Part shown: piece by piece, positions 14,030-27,992 of the stretch
How positions within the stretch are numbered: the stretch's first letter is position 1
How the letters are laid out: each line of letters begins with the position of its first letter
Assembly (NCBI RefSeq): GCF_004027225.2
Contig: NC_044279.2
Span: 46,276,744-46,340,743 of the forward strand
DNA length: 64,000 nucleotides
Direction of reading: 5' to 3'
From: Strigops habroptila
Taxonomy: Eukaryota > Chordata > Aves > Psittaciformes > Psittacidae
Notes under the pieces: model-generated
Database searches by the model: none
What the model saw: only the letters and a program-made list of their open reading frames with translations
Told to the model about the DNA's origin: nothing
Translations under genes and position numbers: made by a program

Positions 14030-14263
14030 TCACTGGCAACAGATATAAGTTGAGACTGGACTTTAGGAAAAACATCTTCACAAGAAGAACAGTGCAGCAG
14101 CGGAGCAAGGCTGCCCTGAGGAACATGGGATCTTCATCCCTGGAGGTTTCCAGGACTTGATGACACAAAGTCACAGTTGACCCGATCTGGTGGTGGCAAC
14201 ACACAACCTTTTTGTATGGGAGGCAGTACACGTTGACCACCAAAGTGTCTTCTAACTAACATT
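14030..14263 (+). mobile_element. Old CR1 LINE 3'-end fragment
   Basis: The order of blocks matches a CR1 3' end: GACTTTAGGAAAAACATCTTCACA, then CCTGAGGAACATGG, CATCCCTGGAGG, GACCCGATCTGGTGGTG, and GTCTTCTAACTAACATTT. It is clearly more diverged than the copy at 5985-6279, with stops in every frame and no terminal octamer repeat. Boundaries are approximate. Confidence 0.65.
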
Positions 14264-17200
14264 TCAAGGAGTTCTATTTTTTTAAACTTAAAAAGAACTT
14301 ATTATATGAACTGGATGCTGTAAGTTTACTATTCCCATTCATTCACATAGCTGTATACATGCATACATGCTTACCCATACAGAAATTGTAAGTAGCTATA
14401 CAGCCTGTACTTTTAAGAACACTAAACATGCATGCACTCTCATTCATATCTCTGCAGACAAGTAGGTTCCAAAACAGGACTTCTAATATTTGCTTCACAT
14501 ATGTGTGTGTATTATTTTTGCTCAAGTTGTGGTTGTGGCCTCCGTTGGGGGTTGCAAGATGATTCATGGAAGGGAGGATTGCAAAACGTAGAGTGCAGCT
14601 GTCAGCAGCAGCTCAGGTCCTCCAGGGTGGAGGCATGAGCATCACCAGCTGCTGCAGACATTTTAGCTGTTTCTTAATCTCCTGCCCAGGAGGAAGTGAA
14701 GGTCTGATGGCTCGGAGATGGCACAGAGATAAAATCGTGTCACATTTCCTAGGGATTCAAGAGGTGCTGATGTTATCTGCCTCTTGCAGTGCAAAACTTC
14801 TGACTTTTAAGGTTAGCTGCATTGCATAGGTTTATTAGCATTGGACTCCAGCCTCCATGAGGGTAGGCTGGTTTTGACAACTAGACCAGACTGTGAGTAA
14901 GGTGTGTTCAAAGAGGAGCAGCAATTTGGAGAAACCTCAATAAATCTTTGGGTATCTGAATAGCAGTGAGAAGGGGAGTACGCCTCCATGGAACAAGGCC
15001 AATCGTCCATTAAGTGAATTTTGCTGTGCTGGACTGATGCTAATTTGCAGTGTACATTTAGATGGGAAGAAACCATCATTTTAATTGAAAAGCTGGTTTC
15101 ACTCTAAGTCTGTCATACACTGCAATGCCACTTGCAGAAAAATTAACCTTTGGGTCATAACTTCATGTTCTTTAGTCAAAGCAAATGCTTCTAAAAGTTT
15201 GATAAAGTCTACTTTGAGACGCCCATAGAACAGACATTTAATCTGCTTCCAGTAATATTTAATAGCCTCAAAAGACACTTAAATTGTAGATATAATCACC
15301 TGTGTATAAATTTTACAGAAAAAGAAATGAATCCTGCAGATCTGATATGTTTAGCACACAAGATTGGTGGCAAATGTGCCTCTTTAAGGGTCTGTTTTAG
15401 GGTTTCCTTATGCAGAATCTTCCAGCAGCCAAGTAAGCAGCAGTGGCAATGCAGCATAAAAATTGTTCAAACACTGTCTGGCATTCACTCTTATGACCGA
15501 ACTGCAGCACTGGGTAGAAATATATCATTGATATATTTGTAAAATTAAAAATTTACTTAATGTTATTGTCATTGTTCTAAATACTATTTGCTCATATCTC
15601 TAAATCCTTCCTCACAGATCCTTCTGTTTCCTGTCCTCTATTCTCAGCCAAGATACCCTTTGCAATAGGGAGCTTGGACTCTCTGGTGGACACCAAATCA
15701 CACACCTTTTCATTCACCTCTCCCTGATCCCTGATATTTCTGGCCCGGTGAAGTTCTTCCTTTTTCCCAGACCTCAGTTTTCCAACAGATCCCACCTACC
15801 TCAGCTGGTTTTTGGCAGAAGGGGGAACTGGCAGCTGGCAAGCATCACTTCCCAGCAGATGCACAGCATAGGGAAGGAAGGAAACTCTGCAGCAAGTGGT
15901 GCAGATGGAGCCTGACCCTATTGTGTTCACTTGGCCCTGCCATTCAATGAACAAATCCTTTCCTTAGCCCTGAGTAGCTCTTTCTGTGGCTTCTGCAAAC
16001 CCGAGGCTAGTCAACAACTCATTACACAACTAGACATTAAGAATTTGCTTTCTTAAATGTCAGACTTGCCACAGGTTTAGTCTGTCATGAGGAGCAATAG
16101 CTTCTGCACATATGAAGAAGCAACCCTTACAAACAGTGAAATAATGGGAAATTGCCAAGAGTTACTTTAACAAGGTGTCAGGTAGGAGTCATTCCAGATG
16201 AAAATGCCTGAATATCTTTATACACATATATATATAAACACAGCTATCTTATTGTCACAGATTCCTAGCAAGCAAGACACACAAGCATATATTACACATA
16301 ATATGCAAGAAGCTGTGCTAGCAACCAAGAACAATTCAAAAAGTCTAAAATCCATCTTCAAAAAAAAATCAGAAGAGAGCTTTTATATTAAATTGTAATG
16401 TTACATAGTCATAAAATTCCCTCTAAAACAATTTATTAAATTATGTTTTCTATTCAGCCTTAACCTACGACTTCCTGTTTACTTGGAATTAAAGTTTGTG
16501 GGGGATTTTCAGTCTTGTGTTTGTTTTCTTTTCTTTTTTCTTCCACATGATTTCAATGACTTGTAAAAGCTAATAGGGAAGTTCGTTCCAAGAAAGAAGT
16601 TAATGAAGGCAGCAGATCTTGATTCCTTACAGAATTAGAAAACTGTGTCCATGGAAACAAAAAGAGAAGTAAAACCTGAGATTCCCCTTTTCTTCTCTGC
16701 TGTATGACGTGATGAGAAACAATCAGTGTAGTGATATCTGAGGACAAATATTTTGTTGTAGCAACTCCAAGACATGAGGTGCCAGGAAACAAGTGTCAGA
16801 CAAATGATGACACATACTAAAAGGTAACACCTGCCATTTCCCAAACTACTGTGTCTTGGCATGCACCTTTGCAACAAGTATCCCTCAGCTATTGGTCTGT
16901 CAGTTTGAGTTGGTTTTGTAGCTGTTGGTTCTATCCGAAAACAGAAATCAGTTTGGTACTGGCTCATAGAAATACATTGTGATAGCTCTTTAAACCATGA
17001 ATTAATGCGTTACCGCAACTTTAATGTTGCTGATGTCCCCAACATGGTTTGGAAGATTATCCCCCTCACACAGCTACTTAAATTTTATTTGTTATTGTAA
17101 TCTAGAAGGTTACAGCACATGATGATATGTCAGCAAGCCTAATCTGGGGTGGCTTTTTACTCCAACTGTGTTTTTTATCTTCCTAGATTTTTTCATTTTC

Positions 17201-18357
17201 TGTTTATATTACATATTTTTAAAATCTTTGTTTAAAGAAACACCATCTTAACAGGATGACTCCCCTTTCTTATTTCCCTCTGACATGACTCCCAACAGCC
17301 TTGTAACATCTTCCTTATTCTTCATTTCAAAACGCTGGCCTCCTATCCTTTTACTTTTCCCAGAGAATACAGATCTGCTTTCCCTACTCTTTTTTAATAG
17401 GTTGCTTTTTCTGTATCACTCCTGGAGCAGTCTACTGAATCTTCTCTGTTGCCACAGATATAAGTTAACCACCTCTACTTTGTGGCAGCCCTTTCATTTT
17501 AAACCTATGAAGGTTTATATCCATTTGAGAAATTTGGAGGAACGATTTAGCAAACATAATCACAGCTATGAAACACAAGTCACACTGAGGTAAAATACAC
17601 ACACACATAGCCCCACACACACATACAACAGTCATGCTGGTCATGAATAGAGCAGTTTCATTTAATTCTAGTGACTAAAAGGTTAAGCCTCATCACCTAC
17701 TCAAGGTTTCTCTTTACTTTTACAGCTAGCCACCCCACTCCAGCCATTCCGTCCTTCCTTCCTTCAACTGTCTTGGCATCTCCTATAACAGCAACCCTGC
17801 TTGTTTAAAACGCAGTGCCCATTTACCCAGCTGTACTCTCTGGTACACCGCTAGTGATCTGAAGCCTGACTCTATCTATCTCAGAATAATCTGAGTAACT
17901 AGATGAAGTACAAGTCCAGCAAATGGTCTGCAAAGGAACATCAGAAAGGTCTTCTCTGATTTAAAAATCAGTCTTTTCTTATTCATCTTCCCAACTGACT
18001 AGAACTGAGCAGGGGATACTGAGCTATAGCAAAAGTGATGGTATTTTTCCATTAAATTATGCTTGGTAGCTTGAGCAAACTCAGTTGGAAAAATGCCCTG
18101 TTTCTTCATCCTAGTCTGAAAAAATCCCTAAAGCTGAGTCTGGAATTGGCAAAGCTTCCGAAGTGAAGAAGAAGGCTTCTAAGTGCACCAAAAAACCCCT
18201 GTCTACCCCATGGCAGTGATTAATTTCCTTTGCATAGGCTTTAACATACATCTTCTGAAAGAAACAAATGAGACAGATACTTATGCTATGGCAAGAGCAT
18301 AATGGCTAAACATGCTCCATAATCACACCTTTTTCAACTCTGAGCAACTTCATCTTT
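14264..18357. other. Intergenic DNA, no gene recognised
   Basis: AT-rich sequence with short chance frames only. It has a small CA-rich microsatellite near 17596-17630. No coding exon, RNA gene or clear transposon was recognised. Confidence 0.55.
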
Positions 18358-18384
18358 TAGAAGATATCTTTGGGATATCTTCTA
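18358..18384. repeat. Perfect 11-bp inverted repeat (hairpin)
   Basis: TAGAAGATATC at 18358-18368 and its exact reverse complement at 18374-18384 are separated by five bases (TTTGG). The sequence can fold into an 11-bp stem with a 5-nt loop. Confidence 0.9.
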
Positions 18385-20269
18385 CAGGAAGGCTGCTATC
18401 TCACCTTAAATGGAGATTATTCAAACACTTTTTCACACTATTTGAACATATTTCTTTTCTAACCTCAGAGGATTATTTGACTTCTCTGGAATGCCAGAGA
18501 TATCCAGAGTGGGTGCTAAACAACATATCTTCCAAAATGGAAGCAGCATTATGCTGTTATACCACCGCACTGCTCCCATTGGGCTGATTAGTCCCAATTC
18601 AGGGGCACAGCACTGTGCTAACAGCTGTGCTGCCACCAGGGTCCCCAAATAACTCACACACAGAGCTAGCTCGCGTACCCGTGCTGTCTAGACAAATCTG
18701 TAGTGTCATTTTTGCATTCACACTCCATAGAAAATTTTTCAGAAGTCCAGGATTATGAAGTGCTTGGCTTCCCTTTAAAATTCTTTCTGGCAATTCCTCC
18801 CGTAGTCATTCATAACTTCTTATTTAATAGCTATAATTAAGTCATAATTTATCCTGTGCTTTAACAGTGATCTACGTGAACAGCTTTGCTTTCCCTAGAT
18901 AGGATAGTTACTCAAGTCAATAGTTTCCTGGCTATTCCATTGAAGCAACTCACATGGTGAAAGCAAGATTAACTTCTGGAGAGTGCTGAAACATCCTTCT
19001 TTCCGAAGGACACCTATAGTATTTGAACTCATTTCTTTGCGTGGGGAGAACAACAAGAAGTCTTCCCAGCACAAGAGCTCTATTATTTATTCTAATTTCT
19101 GCTATTTTCAGCTTGCTTCTGGTAACATCTCAATTTCTTTGAGTAATTTTGCTTCCTATGGAGGGAAAAAAAAAAAAAAAAAAATCTTTCTTATATCTAC
19201 TCTTTTTCTTTACCTTATATGGTGAAAATTACAGTAATGTCTTTGCAATGTCTTTGCAAGCAAATTGCCACCTTTTGGAAGTCTGATAGCCTCTATCAGA
19301 TGTTTCCTGTTTTTTCTATAATAAAAATGACTGATGTGTTATTGAGTTCTGTGCAGTCTTGCTTTCTGTTAGTAAAAACCTGGTTTACAGCTATGCCACT
19401 ATGTCACTGCTAAAGTGACACTCTGCTTAGGTTGACTGCTGGAAGGAGAGACTGATCCTGCCTCAAGCAGTGCAAACAGAGCACATATATGGGGTATCAA
19501 AGCCAAATACAGTGCAAACTTGGCTGTGGCTACTCAGAAATGTCCACTCAAAGCATACCCAAAACCATAACCCATAGGTCATGCTTTCATTGTGTTATTG
19601 CTTTTTCTTTTTCCTTTCCATTTTTCTATCTTTAAGGTCATTCAAGATGAGTTCCAGTGTTTTCCTTTATCCTTTGACATTTGGGCCCTTAATTATGATT
19701 ACAGCAATCTGAAAACCAACTTTCAAATCTATCATTAGTAACAATTTTCAGCAAAGGTACCACGCACTTAGAACACAGAGTAAAAACAAGAAAATATTAT
19801 TCTTGCTTTTTTTTTTTTAATCTTGCTAGCTTTTTAAAATTCATCTCAAATTACTCATCTTTCTCTCCCCTGGCTGCTGGAAATAGGTCCTCTTAGATTC
19901 TTTCTCTCCCTAGCTAGTTCTGCTGCCTTTAGAATTCTCTTTCATCTTTATTTCCCCATCCTTGAACAAAATGGTTAACGCTGTTAAGTTAGAGATTTGC
20001 TTGGGCATGATTATCCACTGTAATCTTGATTTACTGGGATACTCTTGATTGAGGTCCATATTTTAACTTTCCTGCTGACTTCCCTAATATCCCTTTATTT
20101 ATCTAACTGTTAAACAGCAATTCATCATGATATCAGTTCAAATGATGCTTATTTCCTAGTTTGTCATAAGTTACTTCTATATTTTGAGAGCATCTTTTGC
20201 TTTTCAGTCTGCCATTTTTCTACTTTTCTAGTTATAGAAACAGTACCCAGTTGAAGTTGTTTCTTTGAG
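18385..20269. other. Intergenic DNA, no gene recognised
   Basis: AT-rich sequence with pyrimidine-rich patches near 19800-19960 and the A19 run. No exon, RNA gene or transposon was recognised. Confidence 0.55.
19166..19184. repeat. A19 homopolymer
   Basis: Nineteen consecutive A residues. The flanks do not resemble a known retroposed gene, so I treat it as simple sequence. Confidence 0.95.
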
Positions 20270-20740
20270 AGACAAGGCACAGAATATGAGAGCATAAGAA
20301 CTGATGTACTTTGGTTGATCAAAAGTCTATCTAGCCCAATCTACCAATCTTGATAATGGCTAGCAAAAGCTGTTTAAGGATAGCAGAAGCATACAATTAA
20401 TTCAGTGATCTTTCCCCAAGGTATCCAACCTGCTTCTGACAGTCAGCTTACAGATTTCCTGAGCTGGAGTTCCATCCAAAACAGTTGGCAAGGGTTGTTC
20501 TTGCAAGAATCTGTCTGATCCCTTTGTGAACACATGTAAACTTTTGGCTTCCAGAATATCCTGTGGCAATGAGTTCCATTACATATGTATGTATAAGTTG
20601 CGTGAAAATAATTCCTTTTTTGTGCATGTTTTAAGCCCAGTCACTTAATTGGGTATGCTATCATTTCCAAATTCCTACAAATAGTGAAAAAAGGGTTCCA
20701 AATTTTTCTTCCTTTCACCATATATGATATTTGAACTTCT
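20270..20740. mobile_element. Ancient LINE-like (CR1/L3-type) relic
   Basis: The run of blocks GTCTATCTAGCCCAAT, GATAATGGCTAGC, CAACCTGCTTCTGACAGTCAG, TTTTGGCTTCCAGAATATCC and GGCAATGAGTTCCATTAC follows the order of a widespread amniote retroposon, where GGTCCATCTAGCCCAGTATCCTG and CTGGCAATGAGTTCCACA are the usual forms. It is heavily mutated, with no open frame. Family and ends are approximate; it is recognised from memory of the consensus. Confidence 0.5.
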
Positions 20741-23700
20741 CCCAGAGGCCCCAGCTCCTTTTCAAACTCAAAGCCTCATCTATTTGATCTTCCTTTATCT
20801 GAAAGGAGGTGAATAATCATTTCCAAAAGGCATCCAGGAACACCTCAAGCAGACCCACAGAGTATCTGATTTGGGGACCAATGTTCAGGTTCCAAGCACA
20901 TCCTTTCACCATATCTGTGGCTCACTTTTGGACTTGACTTACTACAATGTCTTTAAAGTCAGAAGAGTGTGGGTTTGCTTTGCTTTTTGCTTTTTGTAAG
21001 TCAGAGGAGACTTACAGCTGTAAGCTGTGCATCAGGGTCATTTAGGAAAAAATTGTAGAAGGAGAGCACAGAACAGCACAACATGGCAAGATCCTTCAGA
21101 TCCAGAACATCTGGAGCTGAACTGCACTTTTGGGGCATTCAGGTAAGCAGCCAGGCAAGCACCTATTTAGTACTCAGCCATCTCCCTGTTACCACATTGC
21201 TTAAGAAAAATGTGCAATTACTCCAGCAAGCAGTTTTACATGATATGTAGGCAGACTGTCTGTGCTACACTTTAACAGCATCTAGCTATAAATAACATTA
21301 TTAGGAAAGCACATTGCCTTAGATGGAGAAAACAGAGATAATCACCTTTCTGACTGTCTAGAAACATATTTAGATTTCGTGTGTAAAGATTAAAAATAGA
21401 CTCAACAAATGCACTCAGTTTTAGACATTGGGTTAAGCTCCTTATCCAAATGATACAATTGACACAATAATGCCAACAGTTTATTAAAAGTTTTAAAACT
21501 CATTAAAATGCTGGTCAAAAATCTGAAACCTTTAAAGGCTCTTCAATTAAAAGCCGAAAATTAGGTCCATGACAGATTTGTTCCAGGAGGTAATACACAG
21601 GTGGCTGACACAGATACCCCCCAGCTGTGTACATGTATCACCCTCCCGATGGACACCACCGCCCTGAACCTGGCACAGCTGAACCACTACAGATTCCAGC
21701 CTGGGTTTCCAGCCAGTATTGGGACTGGTTTATGTAAAACATCAACCTGCAAATTCTGACTAATTTTGAGGAGGACATTCTGCATGAGTCCCTGCCCTGT
21801 CAGGAACGTTATGGACTAAAGCCATGTTCCTGCTGACCCTGGGATGGTGGGATCACTTGGCATGTCCTGCACGGTCTTCCTCCTGGAGCAAAACAGAAAA
21901 GTAGTGGCTGCAGCCTATTGATCACATCTTTCTGGCTTTCATACCTTCAATTCTTCCTTCTTTATTTGGTGGGAAGAAAGACCCTGAGCCCCAGGTCTCT
22001 GCTTCTTCTTTTGCACCACTGTGCCCATTGCCCCCCTTTTCAAGCACTATTGGCCCATGGCCATGCTAGCCTGCTGAAAACACCAAGTGTCCCAACCAGC
22101 AGAGCCTGACCTGGGAAGCCTGATTGCCGTTTGCCCAGTGAGCATCTCCCCAGAAAGCTGTATAACCACGCAGCATGCAACTAGCTGTGAGCAGGCACTT
22201 TGGCGTACCTTCTGACCCAAGAAAGTGGATATAGCTTTGTGGTAAGATAAATGAGCAAGTTTCCATTACAAAGCCAGATTATTCTGGCCACCCTGTCCTC
22301 TTGCAGTATGTGGATGTTTTTTCCCTTATCTTTCATGAGCATTGTTAGGATGCACAGAAAGATCTGCACCGGGTATCTGTTGCATGCACCATTGGGACCA
22401 TTACAGCCCTTTATGTTGTGTCTTTCAGTTTGGCCCACAGAAGGTCCAAACACCTCAGAAACAGCCTAACCTGTGTCCAGCTGTAACCAGCAGTGATTAG
22501 GTAGTCAGATGGAATTTCACCAACCAGATATGCATATTTCTGTTGAAAAAATTAATTGGCCAGACTTATCAAACCAGTGACCTACCTATCAAACTAAGTC
22601 AGCTAGGTTGGACTTCCACTTTCTGTTTGTAGAGATGCAAAATAAATGCACAGCACCTTAGCAAACAATGAGCACAGGACGTAACTGGCCCGCAGCCCAT
22701 ACAGGATATTCATTCACACAGGATACCTGCTCTTAACACTCCTTGCTATAAATTTTGGTTTGGTGGTTTTCGTGGCAGAAGGGCAATCCCACACCCAGGC
22801 ACTCCCCATATGTTCTCAGCAAAGTTCTAAAATGAGCTCTCTGAGTCAGGAGTTACACATTGTGGGTAAATACACCTGATAACGACCCACAGCCTCAACA
22901 AAAGCTACAAGGATGACTTGTCTGGGACTCGATTGGCATGTATGGTCGGTCTTGTGTGAGTGCCAGATCCAGATGACATCTCCCATGTTGGAAAAATCAT
23001 TTTTATAGTTTATGAAAAGTATAAATAAGATTTAAAAATCTGTGGTTTTGTCTTCATCATTTGGTTCATCTTAAATCAAATATTTGCACCTTCTATTGAT
23101 TATCACATACTTGCTTCTGCTCATCATCTGATCATAGCCAGAACTACTGGTCCTTAATCTCATCTATTTCCAAACTTCATGGTATCTGGCTTATTAAGGT
23201 TGTTGATCTCAATTATTTCTCGAGAAGGGAAGAATGACCACAAATAGACACATATCTAAACATAGAAACACTGAAGACAGACGTAAAAACCACCTTTATA
23301 TTAATGGTTATATCACATGTATACAATCTTAACTGAGTAGCTAAGAATACAAGTGGCACCCAAGTTAAAACCAAACAGCTTCATTATTAGCTGGGCAGTA
23401 AACAGGCAGCAGGCTTCTAAAGGATATTCTACTTCCTGCTGCTTTCTGCATGCGTAATGTCTATTTCAAATTTCAGTGGGCTTATGCAAACTGGACAGCC
23501 CTGCAAACTTCTGATTAGATTGTTTAACTTTCTGGTGAATGAGTGGTACAAATCTCCCTTTGTGACAAAACCCAGAAGGTAACCATATTGCAGACTCTTG
23601 CCACAGAGATTTGGCTCCTTAATTCTAACTGTAGCAGGTTAAGGCCCTGTGTGTGTGTGATGATGACAAATCATCATCCTTGCTTACAGACAACATTCAG

Positions 23701-24879
23701 CCAGTGGATAATATTTGATATATGCAATTTTTGCTTGTTTCATTCTCAAAACATCCACGTTGCAATTGCTAAACAGGGAAATTAGGAGCTTCATAATAAG
23801 ATTTTTCCTTAGTTAAACCAATTTCTCCTCAGATGATACAGTTACCACACACTTTGATCACAGTGCCTCTAAACCAAGGTGAGTTACATGGTCTTTTTGC
23901 ATGAGCATTTCTTATAGAGTGGGGTTTTTTTTTTAGATTAGTTTTAGTTGTTACCAATTCCCATGGATATTCCTGGTCTAATCTCCTTTCTCACTAGGGG
24001 CATGACCTAGCTCTCAGCAAAATAGATGGGAACCTTTCCACTAATTTCAATGGATCCCTTAAGATCAATTAGCAGATCATTGTTTAGCTATGTGCAAAGC
24101 TCTGCTAGGGGTGGATTTTACAACTGTTTTGTAAAGGAGCCATCCAAAACCTGGAAGTTTGTTTCCTGTAATTCATGGTCCCATCGGGTAATGCAGTAGA
24201 ATGCATTATGAGTGCTAGTGTGAACACCAATATCTAGACAAATATCTCATTTATTCACTGCCATTAGGGCTCTTGAAAAGAGCACCCCATAAATTCTTAA
24301 TGACAAGTACCTAAAATAAGTGTCACTAAAAGACATACTGGATCAGAGCAGAAAACAAACAAGCTGTCATATTCTGAGATCTTTTTAGTAGTGCTTAATT
24401 ATTACACCTGAAGAAAGTACTGTCCTTTTTGAAAAAAATATTTTTCTAAAGGTGACGTTTACACAAAATAAAGTCTCCCAGTTAGAGCAGATGCGGGGAA
24501 GCCAATGTAGGAAAAAGGTTGCCTCTCTCTTTTGTACTGCCTCCCAGCTTAGAGAGTTAAAAACAGATTCCAATTTCCAGATAATCCACCCTTGTCCAGA
24601 ACCCAAAATCAACACTTCTTGCATTTTTTTGTTAAATCAGTAGTAGTATCTAAATAGCATTTTGAAAAAATATTAGTTAGAATGTGGGAAAAAATGAAGA
24701 AATCAAATAAAGAAGTGCAACATGTGTTTACCATGCCAGGCTCTCCAGATATTCTTCTGTGACAACCGTCTTTCAGAACAAATGAAAGGTGGGTAAATCA
24801 TTTGAGGAGTGTTACTGGGAAATTATTAATTCAACAAAGAGACAATGGGTAGTGTTGAAAGAGGGACTTCTGACTAGAG
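20741..24879. other. Intergenic DNA, no gene recognised
   Basis: No reading frame, RNA gene or transposon in this stretch could be supported. Sequence is AT-rich and of normal complexity. Confidence 0.55.
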
Positions 24880-25600
24880 GAAGACCAGCAAAGGAGTTTC
24901 TAAAAGATCAGTCAGGGCCCATCTTGTTCAATACTGTCTTCAGAGAATTGGCACAGAAATAGAAAAGAGCTAATGAAAGGTGGTGACAATTCTTGAAAGT
25001 ATCTGTCATCACAGACAGACAGCAGGATGTTTTAAAGGAAGAGCTGGACAACTTTGAGGTCTAGAGTAATAGAAATGGCATAAAATGCAACATTATGATT
25101 GCTAAATCTTTCAACCACTAATAAGACTTTTTGTTACAACACACTACTTGGAAATAAATGAGAGGGAGAAATAACTGAGAGCATCAGTTTCTCCCAGGAT
25201 GATTATGATCCATCAATGTGATCTGACTGTGAAGGTGGCAAGTGCAATCCCCATAAATCCTTTTTCCAGGAGGGATAAGAAACTATTAATGCCATTGTAC
25301 TTGTGAAACCTCCTCTGTATATAGTTCTGTTGCTTGTGTTCAAGAAAGACAAATGCAAGCTGAAAGAAATATAGTGAACGAAGTAATGACAAGCAACCGA
25401 AAGCGCTTAAGTTGTCTAGCAGAACAAGAACTGTGAGGTGATATATTTGCTGCACCTCAGAGGTAAAACAGAGGAGAGAGAAAAAAACAGTAAAGCTAGA
25501 GGACAATGTCAGGATGATTAAGGCCATGTATAAACTGGCCATGGGTGAACATAGCCTAGAAATTAAGAAAAATTTTTGTAACCATTATGACATGGAGCAG
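24880..25600 (+). mobile_element. Ancient CR1 LINE body fragment
   Basis: Parts of the C-terminal reverse transcriptase region of CR1 are visible in order on the plus strand: AGGGCCCATCTTGTTCAATACTGTCTTC, ATGTGATCTGACTGTGAAGGTGGCAAGTGCAATCCC, GTGAAACCTCCTCTGTATATAGTTCTG and GTGTTCAAGAAAGAC. Spacing is close to that of CR1, but substitutions and small indels have destroyed the frame. Ends are approximate. Confidence 0.55.
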
Positions 25601-27987
25601 CTCTTCTCCTACAAGTGTGGGGCCGTATTTTTGTGATGGGGCTTTATGAGTTTGTAAAGAAGAAAATATATTGTGGCCACCTGAGATAGAAAAGATTTGC
25701 ACTTCCACGTTAAAGTTTTATACACATTCATTTCAGTCTTCACTTCACTTAAAATTTCCTGGGCTGGTTTTGATGAGTAGGTAGGTGAAGTTGGGTCATT
25801 GAGGGGTCCAGCTGTAGTTTTTCCACCAGCCCTTGAGACTGATGACTGGTTTGCAGCAAACTCAGAGTAGATTAGCAATCAGACTGTGAGCCAGAGGTAG
25901 GATAGACAGAATCTCTGCCAGAATATTTCCCCTTGCTGTGGCACCACACAGTATGAAGTGCATTGAAGAGATGGAATAAGTTATTTTTTCATTCCATTCC
26001 CCTTCATCCCATACTTACCTTCATAAATGTAGCCCATTACACTGACTGATGCATAAGTATTCCCAAAGGAAAAAAGCAGGGTAATTTATGTTCTTGACTT
26101 ATTCCTGCTAACAGTTGAACCTAGGCTTATTTTCTGTGAACATTAAAAAAATTTTCCACATGTACAAACTATAGTAATTACAGTGTTTCTTCAATAAACA
26201 CTTCTCGGTATCTCCAAGATTTCTCTTCAGATCTATAGTTCTGCTTGGCATCCATGTAGCTCAATTGTAAACGTAAGAATTGCTGCAAGTTGTTGGAAGG
26301 GGATACCAGCAGTGGTTTTTTATTTTCATTAGCAGTCTTCCCTTTTGCTGAAGGAATGTCATGTCCTAACCTTCAGAGTGTTGTCTGAAGTGCTGTTATC
26401 TTTGTTTTATACATAGGGACCTGGAAGACTATATGACTTGACTTATAGAAAAAAATAGAGAAATACTGTGAAGAGATCACACGTAAGTTATCCCAAGGCT
26501 GGGAGTAGCGTTCCAGCCACTGAATAACTGTTCTCTTTCACCCTGGAAAACTTCAGCTGAGGTTACCAGGGGTTCCTGCACGTGAAAGGCCAATGGGATT
26601 CATGCCTGGAATAGAAAGTACACAGTGAAGCCACATATATTTCTAGTCTGTGCAGCTGAAATGACGAACAAAAAGCCATCAATGCTTCCTACAACATAGA
26701 AGAGATGTGGCTACAGAAGGACTCTTGGCATTAAAGCCCGTTAATTTTGGCTCTCCAAATAAAGGGTTGTGCTGTCCTGCAAAAAAAAGGGCATTCTGTT
26801 TCTGTTGTAAAAGGGGCTGTGTAAGAACAGAGACAGGAAAACACACAAGAAATCTTAAAGAAGGAAACCTCTGACGCACTGTGTGTTTCAGATCTTTATC
26901 ATTGATTTAGCTTGTCTGTGGCAAGGAGCTGTTGTTTATAGACCTCATGTTCCTCTCTGATGAGTGATTTGGGCTGTGTTGATTTGTAGAGTGAATGGTC
27001 TGACTATGTTTTTGAGTTATCTACTTTGCCTAATTGCCCTGTAGTTTTTCCAAGAAGTTTTTCCAGTGAGGTCTTCTCTGCGGCTGCCCAGATTTTGGCT
27101 TATGTATGTCCACTGTTCAGGCTTAAGCACCTAATAGAAATATAGGATAAAGTTATACTCATGCTGCTTTACTTTTAGGAACATAACCCTGTCAGACATC
27201 TGCTAGCAGCACCACCTGCTAGTTATACACCTCAGTCAGGTAAGCTTTACAGCCCACTTAGGCAGTCATTTAGAGTCAGTCAATAAGAAACACTGAGATT
27301 AGGGTTGTGTTTGAAATCACTTTTTCTTTGACAGTTAAGCTGTCTGAGATACACCTGCAAGGAAAGATCTAGCAATATCCTTGAGGTCCAAAACCTGAGA
27401 TTCTCACCTCTGGACAGGGTGAATCTACACTTTTTCCTTACGTGGTATCTCTAGAGAAGGAACCAACCTTTTCTATTACAGCCTAGTGGTTGTACTGTCT
27501 TTCTTTAGTCTTCAGATTAGAGCCATATCTCCCCTGCAAAGTGGGATTACATGGATAGGCAGGTTATTGATTAGCCTGGAACTGAGAAGAATCTTCTCTC
27601 CCTCTGTTAAAGTATGAAACAAAGAGGTAAAGCCTGCTGAGAAAGAGCAGGAATGACTCCATAGTCCTAGTCGTCAGCCTGTCCCTTATAAGATGAGCTC
27701 TGCAAAAGGACTGCTACTAAAGCATACTAAAGGCCCCTTACGGAACAGTGTGGCATCACTGACAAAACAGATGGGTCTTCCTGAGAGTTGGGTTTGAAAG
27801 CTCTCATGCTGAGAAGGACTCCAGATCTTCTAGCGAAGAAATATAAGCCACTACAGAAAAGCTAGACTCCAAAATCTGTATCTTTTCAAAAGAAAGCAGC
27901 CAGCACTGAGCAATGCTTTTCTCAAGAGACTTTACATTACCAGTGTATATTAAGGATGAGATGTCTCCCAAGGAACTTAGATGATGG
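25601..27987. other. Intergenic DNA upstream of the provirus
   Basis: AT-rich sequence with no recognisable exon, RNA gene or repeat family. Confidence 0.55.
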
Positions 27988-27992
27988 AACAG
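27988..27992. repeat. Target-site duplication, left copy (AACAG)
   Basis: AACAG directly precedes the left LTR and is repeated directly after the right LTR. A 5-bp duplication is typical of ERVL/spuma-related integrases. Confidence 0.9.

Noticed and set aside
19166..19184. Poly(A) tail of a processed pseudogene
   Set aside because: Upstream sequence shows no recognisable coding remnant and no flanking duplication was found.
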